DNA of 64,000 bases from Alcanivoracaceae bacterium (GCA_023146255.1 JAGLCJ010000010.1:79653-143652), one strand, 5' to 3'. Positions 35,678 to 44,989 are shown, counted from the stretch's first letter. The notes: generated from the letters alone by a model not told the origin. Numbers and translations are program-made.

Positions 35678-36583
35678 ATGCAGGACGTAGATCTGGATGC
35701 CGTCAAAAATTACCTGCTGTCGCTGCAGGACGATATTTGCGCACAGCTGACTGTGGTTGACGGTGGCCAGTTTGTTGAGGACAGCTGGCAACGTGCAGAA
35801 GGCGGCGGTGGCCGTTCACGGGTGTTGGAAAATGGCGCCGCGATTGAGAAAGGCGGGGTTAACTTCTCCCATGTGTTTGGCACTCAACTACCACCATCTG
35901 CCACCGCCCATCGCCCCGAACTGGCCGGCCGCCACTGGCAAGCCATGGGTGTTTCGCTGGTGATTCATCCGCGCAACCCCTACGCGCCCACCAGCCATGC
36001 CAATGTCCGTTTTTTTATCGCCGAGAAGGAAGGCGAAGCACCAGTATGGTGGTTTGGCGGCGGCTTTGATCTGACGCCTTATTACGGCAATGAAGACGAT
36101 GTTCGCCGCTGGCATCGCACCGCCCGCGATGCCTGTGTGCCATTCGGTGAAGATATCTATCCGCGCTTCAAGAAGTGGTGTGACGAATACTTCTTCCTCA
36201 AACACCGCGGCGAAGCCCGCGGTGTCGGCGGGTTGTTCTTTGATGATTACAATGAAGCGGGTTTCAATAATGCCTTTGCGCTGATGCGCTCGGTGGGCGA
36301 TGCCTATATCTGCGCCTATCGACCGATTCTCGAAGCACGCAAGGACATGCCCTATGGTGAACGCGAGCGCGAGTTCCAACTTTATCGCCGCGGCCGCTAC
36401 GTCGAGTTCAATCTGGTGTTCGATCGCGGCACCCTGTTCGGATTGCAATCCGGCGGCCGCACTGAATCGATCCTGATGTCGCTGCCACCACTGGTCAGCT
36501 GGCGTTATGACTGGCAACCGAAGCCCGGCTCCGCCGAAGCGGAGCTGTATGAAAAATTCCTGCCGGCGAGGGACTGGCTCTGA
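35678..36583 (+). CDS. hemF: Coproporphyrinogen III oxidase, aerobic
   Basis: 301 residues (E. coli 299). Oxidative decarboxylation of coproporphyrinogen III with O2. Conserved: GGGRSRVLENGAAIEKGGVN, then MGVSLVIHPRNPYAPTSHAN with a metal-binding His, WWFGGGFDLTPYYG, GVGGLFFDDYNE and LVFDRGTLFGLQSGGRTESI. The ATG at 35678 (MQDVDLDA) with GAGG 5 bp upstream was chosen; the open frame extends into tsaC. Overlaps aroE by one base. Confidence 0.96.
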   Translation: MQDVDLDAVKNYLLSLQDDICAQLTVVDGGQFVEDSWQRAEGGGGRSRVLENGAAIEKGGVNFSHVFGTQLPPSATAHRPELAGRHWQAMGVSLVIHPRNPYAPTSHANVRFFIAEKEGEAPVWWFGGGFDLTPYYGNEDDVRRWHRTARDACVPFGEDIYPRFKKWCDEYFFLKHRGEARGVGGLFFDDYNEAGFNNAFALMRSVGDAYICAYRPILEARKDMPYGEREREFQLYRRGRYVEFNLVFDRGTLFGLQSGGRTESILMSLPPLVSWRYDWQPKPGSAEAELYEKFLPARDWL

Positions 36584-37386
36584 TGCGTTTTGCAGTGTTC
36601 GGCAATCCGGTTGCACACTCCCGTTCGCCGGAGATTCATCAGGCGTTTGCGGCGCAGCGTGGCGAGCAGATCGATTATCAGCGCATTCTTTCGCCGCTGG
36701 AGGATTTCGCCGGGTGTGTAAAAAGCTTCCTTGCCGATGGCGGCGTTGGTGCCAATGTCACCCTGCCATTCAAGGAACAAGCCTGGCAGCTGTGCGACAG
36801 CCTGAGCGAACGCGCTCGTCATGCCGGCGCAGTCAATACATTGGCACTGCAGGGTGGCAAGCTGTTTGGTGACAACACCGACGGCGTGGGTCTGGTCACC
36901 GATATCCGCGATAATCTTCGCTGGCCGTTGCGCGATCAGCACATCCTGATTCTCGGTGCTGGCGGCGCAGTCCGCGGTGTGCTCGGCCCACTACTGGCCG
37001 AGCAGCCGGCTCAGGTCCGGATTGCCAATCGCACCGCCGAGAAGGCACGCGACCTGTCGCTGATGTTTGCCGGTCGGGGCGTGCCGGTATTCGGTGGCGG
37101 CTTTGACAAGCTCGCCGGGCCCTATGATCTGATCATCAACGCCGTTTCCGCCGGCCTTGACGGCAGCATGCCCGAGCTGCCGGCAAGCATTGTTGGCCGG
37201 CAAACCCGTTGCTACGACATGATTTATGGCGATACCCCGTTCCTGCGCTGGGCGAAACAACAAGGCGCTGCAGCGGCGGCTGACGGTCTGGGCATGCTGA
37301 TTGAACAGGCTGCCGAATCCTTTGCCCTGTGGCACGGCTGGCGGCCGGATACCGCTTCGGTGATCGCTGATTTGCGGAAGACGTAG
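36583..37386 (+). CDS. aroE: Shikimate dehydrogenase
   Basis: 267 residues. NADPH-dependent reduction of 3-dehydroshikimate. FGNPVAHSRSPEIHQAFA at the N-terminus supplies the Ser pair that holds shikimate; GVGANVTLPFKEQA carries the catalytic Lys, and NTDGVGLVTDI the Asp. The NADP site is ILILGAGGAVRGVLGPLL with ANRTAEKA. Starts in the hemF stop (TGATG). Confidence 0.96.
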   Translation: MRFAVFGNPVAHSRSPEIHQAFAAQRGEQIDYQRILSPLEDFAGCVKSFLADGGVGANVTLPFKEQAWQLCDSLSERARHAGAVNTLALQGGKLFGDNTDGVGLVTDIRDNLRWPLRDQHILILGAGGAVRGVLGPLLAEQPAQVRIANRTAEKARDLSLMFAGRGVPVFGGGFDKLAGPYDLIINAVSAGLDGSMPELPASIVGRQTRCYDMIYGDTPFLRWAKQQGAAAAADGLGMLIEQAAESFALWHGWRPDTASVIADLRKT

Positions 37387-37434
37387 GCGCCGTCGATCGA
37401 CGGCGAATTTTCGCGGCTGATCGGCCGCTCCTGC
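37383..37434. repeat. REP-like element, copy 2 (degenerate)
   Basis: GTAGGCGCCGTCGATCGACGGCG at the left and GATCGGCCGCTCCTGCA at the right; arms are imperfect versions of the GTAGGAGCGGYCG family. It overlaps the end of aroE by 4 bp and sits between convergent genes. Confidence 0.65.
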
Positions 37435-37437
37435 AAG

Positions 37438-37971
37438 TTATTCAGAAGACAGGTAGCGATTTTTCAGCTTCACGTAATTGCCGGCCACGTAAGTCAGGAA
37501 CTCCCGCTCCTCACTGGTAAGTTCACGCACCGGCTCCGCCGGCCGGCCCCGGTACAACCAGCCGGAACGCAACCGCTTTCCCGGTGGCACCAACGAGCCC
37601 GCCGCCAGAATCACATCATCCTCGATCACTGCCCCGTCCATCACCATTGCCTGCATCCCGATCATCACCCGGCTGCCCACCTTGCAACCATGCAGCATGG
37701 CCTGATGGGCGATGGTCACATCACTGCCAATCGACAGGCCGTAACCGCCCGGATTGAAACGGGAATCATGGGTAATATGCAGCACCGCATTATCCTGCAC
37801 ACTGACCCGGTCACCGACGCGAATCTGATGCATGTCGCCACGGATCACCGCACAGGGCCAGACCGAACAGTCAGCGCCCAGCACCACATCGCCGATTACC
37901 TGTGCCGACGCATCTACCCAGCTGCCTTCACCGCAATGCGGCGCCTTGTTTTCGAAGGATCGAATCCCCAT
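37438..37971 (-). CDS. yrdA: Gamma-class carbonic anhydrase family protein
   Basis: 177 residues of left-handed beta-helix hexapeptide repeats. Metal-ligand His are present: VLHITHDSR and IAHQAMLHGCKVG. This places it with YrdA/CaiE-like proteins; carbonic anhydrase activity is possible but unproven for this subgroup. Convergent with aroE and divergent from prlC. In Pseudomonas the same gene neighbours the prlC pair, so context is conserved. Confidence 0.92.
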   Translation of the reverse strand: MGIRSFENKAPHCGEGSWVDASAQVIGDVVLGADCSVWPCAVIRGDMHQIRVGDRVSVQDNAVLHITHDSRFNPGGYGLSIGSDVTIAHQAMLHGCKVGSRVMIGMQAMVMDGAVIEDDVILAAGSLVPPGKRLRSGWLYRGRPAEPVRELTSEEREFLTYVAGNYVKLKNRYLSSE

Positions 37972-38040
37972 CTGCTACACTCACCACCGTTGAATTGATC
38001 GCGCGCCGTTACCCGGCGCTGCACTGCCACCGAGGATACC

Positions 38041-40071
38041 ATGTCGCATAACCCGCTGATCGACTACACCGGCCTGCCGCCGTTCTCCGAGATCCGTCCC
38101 GAACATGTTCAACCGGCGGTCGAGCAGCTGATCGCTGCCGGGCGGGCAAAGATTGAGGAAGTTTTGGCGAAAGGTGATTTCAGCTGGGCCGGGCTGGTGG
38201 CCACGCTGGATGAGGAAGACGAACGGCTCGGCAAGGCATTCGGTCCAGTCGGCCATTTGAATGGCGTGGCACAGAATCCGGCCCTGCGCGATGCCTACAA
38301 CGCCTGCCTGCCGTTACTCAGCGAATATGGCACCGAGGTCGGCCAGAATGAAAAGCTGTATGCCGCCTATCAGGCCCTGCGCGACAGCGCCGAGTACGGC
38401 ACCCTGAATGAAGCGCAGCAGAAGGACCTGGATAATACACTGCGCGATTTCCGCCTGTCCGGCGTCAGTCTTGCTGCGGAGAAAAAGGCCGAGTACATGG
38501 AAGTGGCCAAGCGGCTTTCGGAACTGACCTCGACGTTTTCCGATAACGTACTGGATGCCACTCAGGCCTGGCGCAAGCATGTCACCGATGAGTCGTTGCT
38601 GGCCGGCCTGCCGGATGTGGCCCGCGCCGGTGCGGCCGATCGTGCCAAAGAAGAGAATCTGGAAGGCTGGTTGCTGACGCTGGATTTCCCCTGCTACTAC
38701 GCGGTGATGTGTCACGCCACCAACCGCGAACTGCGCGAGGAAATGTACCGCGCCCATGTCACCCGTGCCTCAGAAACCGGTCCGGATGAGGGCAAGTTTG
38801 ATAACAGTGCAATCATGGATGAAATACTTGCCCTGCGGCAGAAAGAAGCCGAGCTGCTGGGCTTTGCCAGCTATGCCGAAGCGTCTTTGGAAACCAAGAT
38901 GGCGCGCAACATCGATGAAGTGGTCGGCTTCCTGCAGGATCTCGCCGTCAAGGCAAAGCCGCAAGCCGAGCAGGAACTGGCTGAACTGCGCAACTTTGCC
39001 GCCGAGCAAGGCGCTGGCGAGTTGCAGCCGTGGGACATGACCTTCTGGAGCGAGCGACTGCGGGAGGCCCGGTTCAGCATTTCCGAAGAAGAGCTGCGTC
39101 CGTGGTTTCCGGCCGAAAGAGTCATCAGCGGCATGTTCGCCATTGTCGAGCGTGTATTCGGCATTCAGATTCGTTCCCGTGATGGCGTCGACAGCTGGCA
39201 CAAGGATGTCCGCTTCTACGATGTAATTGATAACGGCGGCGAAGTCATGGCGAGTTTCTATCTCGACATGTATGCGCGCACTGGCAAGCGCGGCGGTGCG
39301 TGGATGGACGACTGCCTTGGCCGGGTTCGCCACAAGGATGGCAAGCTGCAAACGCCGGTGGCCTACCTGACCTGCAACTTTGCTCCGCCGGCCGGCGGCA
39401 AGCCCGGCCTGCTGACCCACGATGAAGTGGTCACCCTGTTCCATGAATTCGGCCATGGCCTGCATCACATGCTGACCGAGCAGGAAGTCCCCGGCGTCTC
39501 CGGCATCAGCGGCGTCGCCTGGGATGCGGTCGAACTACCAAGCCAATTCATGGAGAACTGGTGCTGGACCGAAGAGGGCGTGGCCATGCTGTCGGCTCAC
39601 TATGAAAGCGGCGAGCCATTGCCCAGAGACAAGCTCGACAAGCTGCTGGCGGCGAAGAATTTTCAGAGTGCCATGGGCATGCTGCGCCAGCTCGAATTTT
39701 CCATTTTTGACATGAAGATCCACGCAGGCCTGAACGGTAAGACCATTGCTCAAGTGCTCGCTGAAGTGCGTGACGAAGTCGCTGTCATCAAGCCGCCAGC
39801 ATTCAACCGCTTCCAGAACAGCTTCAGCCACATATTTGCCGGCGGCTATGCTGCTGGTTACTACAGCTACAAGTGGGCTGAAGTACTGTCTGCCGATGCC
39901 TGGTCGAAGTTCGAGGAGGAGGGCGTGTTCAACCCGGAAACCGGTCGCGCCTTCCGCGAGAAAATTCTGGCCAAAGGCGGGAGTCGTGAACCGATGGAAT
40001 TGTTCGTCGATTTTCGCGGCCGCGAACCCAGTGTTGAGCCGCTGCTTCGTCACAGCGGAATTGCGGCGTGA
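38041..40071 (+). CDS. prlC: Oligopeptidase A (M3 metallopeptidase)
   Basis: 676 residues, cytoplasmic zinc peptidase that degrades short peptides and cleaved signal peptides. Zinc site HEFGHGLHH (near residue 466) with the third ligand Glu ~26 residues later in VELPSQFMENWCW. N-terminal LPPFSEIRPEHVQPAVEQL is typical. The C-terminal ends RKPSV-like (REPSVEPLLRHSGI). The stop overlaps the yheV-like GTG start by 4 bp. Confidence 0.96.
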   Translation: MSHNPLIDYTGLPPFSEIRPEHVQPAVEQLIAAGRAKIEEVLAKGDFSWAGLVATLDEEDERLGKAFGPVGHLNGVAQNPALRDAYNACLPLLSEYGTEVGQNEKLYAAYQALRDSAEYGTLNEAQQKDLDNTLRDFRLSGVSLAAEKKAEYMEVAKRLSELTSTFSDNVLDATQAWRKHVTDESLLAGLPDVARAGAADRAKEENLEGWLLTLDFPCYYAVMCHATNRELREEMYRAHVTRASETGPDEGKFDNSAIMDEILALRQKEAELLGFASYAEASLETKMARNIDEVVGFLQDLAVKAKPQAEQELAELRNFAAEQGAGELQPWDMTFWSERLREARFSISEEELRPWFPAERVISGMFAIVERVFGIQIRSRDGVDSWHKDVRFYDVIDNGGEVMASFYLDMYARTGKRGGAWMDDCLGRVRHKDGKLQTPVAYLTCNFAPPAGGKPGLLTHDEVVTLFHEFGHGLHHMLTEQEVPGVSGISGVAWDAVELPSQFMENWCWTEEGVAMLSAHYESGEPLPRDKLDKLLAAKNFQSAMGMLRQLEFSIFDMKIHAGLNGKTIAQVLAEVRDEVAVIKPPAFNRFQNSFSHIFAGGYAAGYYSYKWAEVLSADAWSKFEEEGVFNPETGRAFREKILAKGGSREPMELFVDFRGREPSVEPLLRHSGIAA

Positions 40072-40271
40072 TCAGGCGCCGCTTTATCGCCGGCGCCAGC
40101 TGCCCGCAGTGTGGCGCCGTCGACAAGATTGTCCGGGTGGAAGAGGGCGAGCGGATCTATATGGAATGCATCGCCTGCAACATGATCCGCGATCTCGATG
40201 CAGAACCACCGCGGGAACATCCCACCGATGAACCCGCGGTGCCGATTCTGATCCGGCCACCTAAAAAGTAA
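40068..40271 (+). CDS. yheV: YheV-like zinc-ribbon protein (DUF2387)
   Basis: 67 residues, GTG start overlapping the prlC stop. Two CxxC pairs (CPQCGAVD and CIACNMI, about 22 residues apart) form a zinc ribbon. E. coli YheV is small and of unknown function; in many gammaproteobacteria it directly follows prlC, as here. The tail is rich in Pro. Confidence 0.85.
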   Translation: MIRRRFIAGASCPQCGAVDKIVRVEEGERIYMECIACNMIRDLDAEPPREHPTDEPAVPILIRPPKK

Positions 40272-40274
40272 TGT

Positions 40275-40652
40275 TCATGCCTTGCGTAGATTCCTGATCA
40301 CCAGCCACTTCATCAGCACCATGGCAAGCAGCACGATGATGGATGATATGGCCAGAACCGGCTCAATGGTCGCCAACGGCACGAACTGGCCGTAAAGCAG
40401 GAATAGCCCGGTCACCATTCCCAGCGTGCCGAGCTGATGAGCGACGAACTGCACCGTCACCAGGGTACCCGTTACATCCGGCAACCAGACCCGGTAGCAC
40501 ACCGCATAAACAAACGACACGACGAAGCCCACCAGCAGAATATGTGCATGGGTGACGTGTTGAATGTGGTTATGGGAAGCGGCCATGACAATGCCGAGAA
40601 TCATCCCGAGAGCAGCATAGCCCAATGCCGTAAGCAGATACTTGCGATCCAT
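40275..40652 (-). CDS. Four-helix membrane protein with histidine-rich segment, function unknown
   Basis: 125 residues, four predicted transmembrane helices (about 5-25, 37-56, 68-88 and 96-115). The first loop has HNHIQHVTHAH (five His in eleven residues), which could bind metal or heme, followed by ILLVGFVVSFVYAVCYRVW. A relation to small heme-copper-oxidase-like or NnrS-like proteins is suggested by the THAHILLVGF pattern, but no family is certain. No operon partner is evident. Confidence 0.6.
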   Translation of the reverse strand: MDRKYLLTALGYAALGMILGIVMAASHNHIQHVTHAHILLVGFVVSFVYAVCYRVWLPDVTGTLVTVQFVAHQLGTLGMVTGLFLLYGQFVPLATIEPVLAISSIIVLLAMVLMKWLVIRNLRKA

Positions 40653-40685
40653 ATGTCCCCCGTTTTGCTGTTTCGATTTCCCCGG

Positions 40686-41402
40686 TCAAATCTTACGGTA
40701 AAGCAAATCCCAGACGCCATGGCCCAGCCGTGCACCGCGGCGTTCAAATTTGGTCTCCGGCCGCCAGTCCGGCCGGGCAGCGAAGCGGCCATCATCGGCC
40801 AGATTCTGCCAGCCATTTTCGGCCTGCATGATCTCCAGCATATGCTCGGCGTAATTTTCCCAGTCGGTGGCCATATGCAGCACACCGCCCGGCGCCAGCT
40901 TGCGCTGTACCAGCTGGACCCATGACGGTTGGACGATGCGGCGCTTGTGATGTTTTTTCTTGTGCCAGGGATCAGGGAAGTAAAGCTGGACCCGGGAGAG
41001 GCTGGCATCGGCGATACACAGTTCGAGAATCTCGACCGCGTCATCGCAGTAGCTGCGCAGATTATTCACCCCGGTTTCCTCAATCGCCATCAGCAAGGCG
41101 CCGACGCCGGGGCGGTGTACTTCGATGCCGACAAAATCCTTGTCCGGCTCGGCGCTCGCCATCTGTACCAGTGACTGGCCCATGCCGTAGCCGATCTCCA
41201 GCACCTGTGGCGCATCGCGGCCAAACACCGTCTGCGGATCGAGCACGCCGGCGTCACGCTCCAGGCCGAAGCGCGGCCAGAGGTTATCGAGCGCCTTCTG
41301 CTGGCCGGCGGTCAGGCGCCCTTCGCGCAGGACAAAGCTGCGTACCTTGCGCATCACCTTGCCGGTGATCGGGTCCTGATCCTGTCTGAGAAAATCGAGC
41401 AT
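40686..41402 (-). CDS. trmB: tRNA (guanine-46-N7)-methyltransferase
   Basis: 238 residues from this start (E. coli 239). Methyltransferase core: VLEIGYGMGQSLVQMA (SAM loop), FVGIEVHRPGVGALL, VQLYFPDPWHKKKHHKRR, ending HGVWDLLYRK. The start is uncertain: ATG at 41432 (MPVPLPAP) adds ten residues, and the frame is open to 41714. Neither candidate has a clear ribosome-binding site. In Pseudomonas, trmB follows thiG; here they are separated by MATE, RHH and DUF805 genes. Confidence 0.94.
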   Translation of the reverse strand: MLDFLRQDQDPITGKVMRKVRSFVLREGRLTAGQQKALDNLWPRFGLERDAGVLDPQTVFGRDAPQVLEIGYGMGQSLVQMASAEPDKDFVGIEVHRPGVGALLMAIEETGVNNLRSYCDDAVEILELCIADASLSRVQLYFPDPWHKKKHHKRRIVQPSWVQLVQRKLAPGGVLHMATDWENYAEHMLEIMQAENGWQNLADDGRFAARPDWRPETKFERRGARLGHGVWDLLYRKI

Positions 41403-41523
41403 GGCGGTCGGGGCTGGCAACGGGACGGGCATTGTACGGCAATCTTCGAGACGCTGTGCAGCGTCGGGACGTACAATGCCGGCCCTGAATGCACTGACGG
41501 CGCATACGCCAACGGAGACTGCC

Positions 41524-41787
41524 GTGGAAGGCATGGACGAGATCGAAGACAACTTTGCCCTGCAGAAGCTGATTGAGGCCGTCGAGAACCAGATTGCCGA
41601 CGGCCATCCGCGCGAGGCCGGGCTGGTGCTGATGGCGCTGCTCGGGCAGGGCGTCGACCGGCAATCGGCCCTGACCCTGATGGCGGAAACGCTGGCCGAA
41701 CATATCGCCATCACCTTCGCCTCGGAAAAGCCGTTTGATGTGAATGCCTACGCCCGCGCCCTGCTGGCATTAGCGCAGGACGACTGA
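41524..41787 (+). CDS. Small acidic helical protein, function unknown
   Basis: 87 residues, mostly helix, net acidic. GGAGA lies 5 bp before the GTG at 41524; an ATG at 41533 is an alternative. No family recognised. It is 7 bp upstream of the MATE exporter gene and likely cotranscribed; the gene overlaps no other real gene. Confidence 0.6.
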   Translation: MEGMDEIEDNFALQKLIEAVENQIADGHPREAGLVLMALLGQGVDRQSALTLMAETLAEHIAITFASEKPFDVNAYARALLALAQDD

Positions 41788-41794
41788 ACCCGCG

Positions 41795-43141
41795 ATGAAG
41801 CCACGGCAGGATCTCACCAACGGCGACGTGCGCGGCCACCTCTGGCGGCTCGGCTTGCCGATGGTGCTCGGCATCATTGCGGTGATGTCGATCGGTCTGG
41901 CCGATGCCTGGTTTCTCGGCCAGGTCGGCATCGCCGAGCTGGCCGCCATCAGCTTTTCATTCCCGGTGACCTTCGCCATCGCCTCGGTGGCCATCGGCCT
42001 GGGCGCCGGTGCCTCGTCGGTGGTATCCCGTGCCATCGGCACCGGCGATCAGCACAAGGTGCGACGGCTGGCCACTGACAGCCTTGGTCTGTCGGTGCTG
42101 ATTGTCGCGGTGCTGTCCGTACTGGGCTGGCTGACCAGCCGCCCGTTGTTTGCCGCCATGGGCGCCCGCGATGAAGTGCTCGATCTGGTCGTCGCCTACA
42201 TGGATATCTGGTATTTCGGCATGCCGTTTCTGGTGGTGCCGATGGTTGCCGGCAGCCTGCTGCGAGCCACCGGCGATGCCCGCATTCCCAGCCTGACCAT
42301 GGTGCTGAGCGCGGTGGTCAACGTCATTCTCGATCCAATCCTGATCTTCGGGCTTGGCCCGATTCCGGCCATGGGCATGGAGGGCGCGGCCTGGGCCACG
42401 CTGGTGGCGCGGGCATTCTCGCTGGTACTGGCACTGTCGGTACTGATTCTCCGCGAGCGCCTGATTGTGCTGGAGCGGGCACCGCTGGCCGAAGTGGCGG
42501 AATCCTGGCGCAAGGTCATTGCCGTCGGTATTCCGGCGTCGCTGGCCAACATGATCAACCCGCTGTGTCTGGCGATCATTACCGCCATTCTCGCCCGCTA
42601 CGGCACCGAGACCGTGGCGGCGTTCGGTGTCGCCGGTCGGATCGAGGCGTTGGCGGCGATTCCGATGCTGGCGCTATCCGCCTCGATCGGCCCGATCACC
42701 GGCCAGAATCATGGCGCCGGGCTGCCGCACCGGATCCGCACGGCGATGCTCGACAGCTTCCTGTTCTGCGTGCTCTGGGGGGCCGGCATGGCCCTGACGC
42801 TGTGGTTCGCAGGGGAATGGTTTGCCGGCCTTTTCAGCGATGATCCAGACGTAATCAGGGAAATTACCAGCTATTTGCATATCGTGCCGTTGACGCTGGG
42901 CGGCTATGGCGTGGTCATCGTCGCCGCCGCCACCTACAACGCTCTGGGTCTGGGCTACCGGGCCATGGGGTTCTATATGCTGCGCTCGGCGCTACTCTAT
43001 GTGCCACTGGCCTGGCTGGCATCGCTGTGGTTCGACAGCTTTGCCGTGTTTGCCGCTCTGGCGGTGGCCAATCTGCTGTCCGGCGCCGTTATCGGCCGTT
43101 TATCGCTTTCCGGGATTGACCAATCTGCGAAAAAGGGGTGA
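41795..43141 (+). CDS. MATE-family multidrug/Na+ exporter
   Basis: 448 residues, about 12 transmembrane helices in two pseudo-repeats. Conserved blocks: WRLGLPMVLGIIAVMSIGLADAWF near the start, LGAGASSVVSRAIGTGD, VAGSLLRATGDARIP, then the second half beginning VGIPASLANMINPLCLAI. Exports cationic compounds using Na+ or H+ gradient; substrate unknown. Confidence 0.92.
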   Translation: MKPRQDLTNGDVRGHLWRLGLPMVLGIIAVMSIGLADAWFLGQVGIAELAAISFSFPVTFAIASVAIGLGAGASSVVSRAIGTGDQHKVRRLATDSLGLSVLIVAVLSVLGWLTSRPLFAAMGARDEVLDLVVAYMDIWYFGMPFLVVPMVAGSLLRATGDARIPSLTMVLSAVVNVILDPILIFGLGPIPAMGMEGAAWATLVARAFSLVLALSVLILRERLIVLERAPLAEVAESWRKVIAVGIPASLANMINPLCLAIITAILARYGTETVAAFGVAGRIEALAAIPMLALSASIGPITGQNHGAGLPHRIRTAMLDSFLFCVLWGAGMALTLWFAGEWFAGLFSDDPDVIREITSYLHIVPLTLGGYGVVIVAAATYNALGLGYRAMGFYMLRSALLYVPLAWLASLWFDSFAVFAALAVANLLSGAVIGRLSLSGIDQSAKKG

Positions 43142-43225
43142 TATGGGGCCGTCCCCATGAGTCGCTGCATCACCCGCAGCCATGTTGCGGAGTGGTCAGC
43201 GGTTCCCTAGCCGCGGAGAGCCACC

Positions 43226-43456
43226 ATGAGTAACAGCAGACTGGCCGGACATTCCACAATTCATTTCGATGCGGACCTGTACCAGGCCATGGTCCTGAAA
43301 TCGGCTGAAAGCGGCGAATCCCTTTCCGATCTCGTCAATCGCGCCATGCGTAATCTGATCGAAGATGAACAGTACGCACTGGAAGAACTTGAGCGCCGTA
43401 GCGGTGACGAGGCGATGGGTTTCTTCGAGCTGATTGATTCGCTCGACAATCTCTAA
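43226..43456 (+). CDS. Ribbon-helix-helix (CopG/Arc-like) protein
   Basis: 76 residues. An initial strand (HSTIHFDADLYQAMVLK) followed by two helices (ESLSDLVNRAMRNLIE) is the RHH DNA-binding fold, followed by an acidic helical tail. Many such proteins are antitoxins, but no toxin gene lies beside it: MATE is upstream and DUF805 is convergent. Could be a free-standing regulator. AGCC-GGAGAG precedes the ATG. Confidence 0.7.
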   Translation: MSNSRLAGHSTIHFDADLYQAMVLKSAESGESLSDLVNRAMRNLIEDEQYALEELERRSGDEAMGFFELIDSLDNL

Positions 43457-43472
43457 CCAGTCGGGATATTCA

Positions 43473-43494
43473 GGCCGGGCACGTGTGCCCGGCC
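43473..43494. other. Perfect 22-bp palindrome between RHH and DUF805 genes
   Basis: GGCCGGGCAC-GT-GTGCCCGGCC, with no T-run. Sits between convergent genes: either a terminator-like hairpin or an operator. Confidence 0.6.
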
Positions 43495-43501
43495 GGTAAC
43501 G

Positions 43502-44059
43502 TCAGGGCGCCTGAAGCATTTGCTGCGCTTCAGTGGCGCGCTTGACGTAATCCTGATACGCCGGAATCGCAATCGCCGCGAAAATACCAAGCAGAAAGAT
43601 AGCCGGAAAGATCAACGCCACCAGAATCATGCCGCGCGGGTTGGCAACAGGAGCCGGGCCGTAACTGTTCGATCCCGGTGAGCCGGCGGCAAAAATCAGA
43701 TAGAGCGCCAGCACCAGATTTGCCAACGGAACCAGTATCAGCAACGACATCCAGCCATTTTTATCCAGATCATTCAGCCGACGCACCATGTAACCCCAGG
43801 TCATTACCATCATGCCGATGTAAGCAATCGCCATCAGCAATACAGCTGCGCCCTGAGCCGCCGCGTTATCACCGGCACCAGCCATCAGCACAGTGCCGGG
43901 AATGATCAGAACATAGCCCAGCAGTGATGCGATGAAGCAGTAGCCAAGATAACGGAGCCGACCAATCCGCCCTGAAAAGCTGAAAATCTTCGGCTGATAC
44001 GAAGCTTCCACCACATCCCCGACCAGTGACGCCTCAGGCGTCTGATAGACATTACTCAT
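43502..44059 (-). CDS. DUF805 membrane protein
   Basis: 185 residues. After ~30 residues (FSFSGRIGRLRYLGY, the family's opening) come about four hydrophobic segments with VRRLNDLDKNGWMSLLI, the DUF805 core. Function unknown; often linked to stress or transport. The C-terminal helix is followed by AIAIPAYQDYVKRA, which resembles a type IV pilin-like tail but in a membrane context, an unusual feature for the family. Confidence 0.85.
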   Translation of the reverse strand: MSNVYQTPEASLVGDVVEASYQPKIFSFSGRIGRLRYLGYCFIASLLGYVLIIPGTVLMAGAGDNAAAQGAAVLLMAIAYIGMMVMTWGYMVRRLNDLDKNGWMSLLILVPLANLVLALYLIFAAGSPGSNSYGPAPVANPRGMILVALIFPAIFLLGIFAAIAIPAYQDYVKRATEAQQMLQAP

Positions 44060-44109
44060 TCCCTTGCTCCTTATTGTGTTTGATCTTCTTTATTTAACGC
44101 TGACAGGCA

Positions 44110-44889
44110 TTACCCGATCAGCCCGCCCATTGGGGAGGAGGCACTGGCATAGGCCTTTTTCTGCATCCGTCCGGCGAGGAACGATTCGCGCCCGGCTTCG
44201 ATCGCCTTCTTCATGGCACTGGCCATCAGCACCGGGTTGCGTGCATGCGCCACTGCACTGTTCAGCAGTACGCCCTCGCAACCCAGCTCCATAGCAATAG
44301 CCGCATCACTGGCACTGCCGACGCCGGCATCAACAATGATCGGCACTTTTGCCTCTTCCAGAATCAGACGAATATTGTGCGGATTGAGAATGCCGAGCCC
44401 GGAACCAATCAGCGAACCCAGTGGCATCACCGCGACGCAGCCCATCTGTTCCAGTTCTTTCGCCACAATCGGATCGTCGTTGGTATAGACCATCACCTTG
44501 AAGCCGTCCTTCACCAACTGCTCGGCGGCTTTCAGGGTGTGGACGATATTCGGGTACAGGGTTTTCTGATCACCGAGTACTTCCAGCTTGACCAGATCGT
44601 GTCCATCCAGCAGTTCACGAGCCAGCTTGCAGCAGCGCACCGCTTCCTCTGCGGTATAACACCCGGCGGTGTTCGGCAGGATGGTGTACTTGTCCGGGGA
44701 AATGAAATCGAGCAGGTTTGGCTCGCCGGCATTCTGGCCAATGTTGGTGCGACGAATCGCCACCGTAACGATCTCGGCGCCACTCATTTCAATAGCGGCG
44801 CGGGTTTCGTCAAAATCCTTGTACTTGCCGGTGCCGATCAGCAAACGAGATTGGTAGGTCTTGCCGGCAATAGTGAGAACATCAGTCAT
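44110..44889 (-). CDS. thiG: Thiazole synthase
   Basis: 259 residues. Forms the thiazole phosphate of thiamine from DXP, dehydroglycine and ThiS thiocarboxylate. TIM barrel: RLLIGTGKYKDFDE, RRTNIGQN, LPNTAGCYTAEEAVR, KLEVLGDQKTLYPN with the active-site Lys region, and VDAGVGSASDAAIAMELGCE near the C-terminus. Downstream of thiS, separated by 112 bp that contain a REP-like element. Confidence 0.97.
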   Translation of the reverse strand: MTDVLTIAGKTYQSRLLIGTGKYKDFDETRAAIEMSGAEIVTVAIRRTNIGQNAGEPNLLDFISPDKYTILPNTAGCYTAEEAVRCCKLARELLDGHDLVKLEVLGDQKTLYPNIVHTLKAAEQLVKDGFKVMVYTNDDPIVAKELEQMGCVAVMPLGSLIGSGLGILNPHNIRLILEEAKVPIIVDAGVGSASDAAIAMELGCEGVLLNSAVAHARNPVLMASAMKKAIEAGRESFLAGRMQKKAYASASSPMGGLIG

Positions 44890-44944
44890 GGTAGAGCCTT
44901 CTTCTAGAAACAGGGCAGAGAGCCAGGGAGCCTCTGAACAACCC

Positions 44945-44989
44945 GTAGGAGCGGCCGACCGGCCGCGATCGCGGTTGATCGACCGATAC
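44945..44989. repeat. REP-like element, copy 3 (half element)
   Basis: GTAGGAGCGGCCGACCGGCCGCGATCGCGG and GGTTGATCGACCG match the left arm of the family, but the closing GCTCCTAC is missing. It lies between thiS and thiG and may change the ratio of their mRNAs. Confidence 0.65.

Noticed and set aside
43226..44059. RHH protein plus DUF805 as a toxin-antitoxin pair
   Set aside because: The genes are convergent, and DUF805 proteins are not known toxins.
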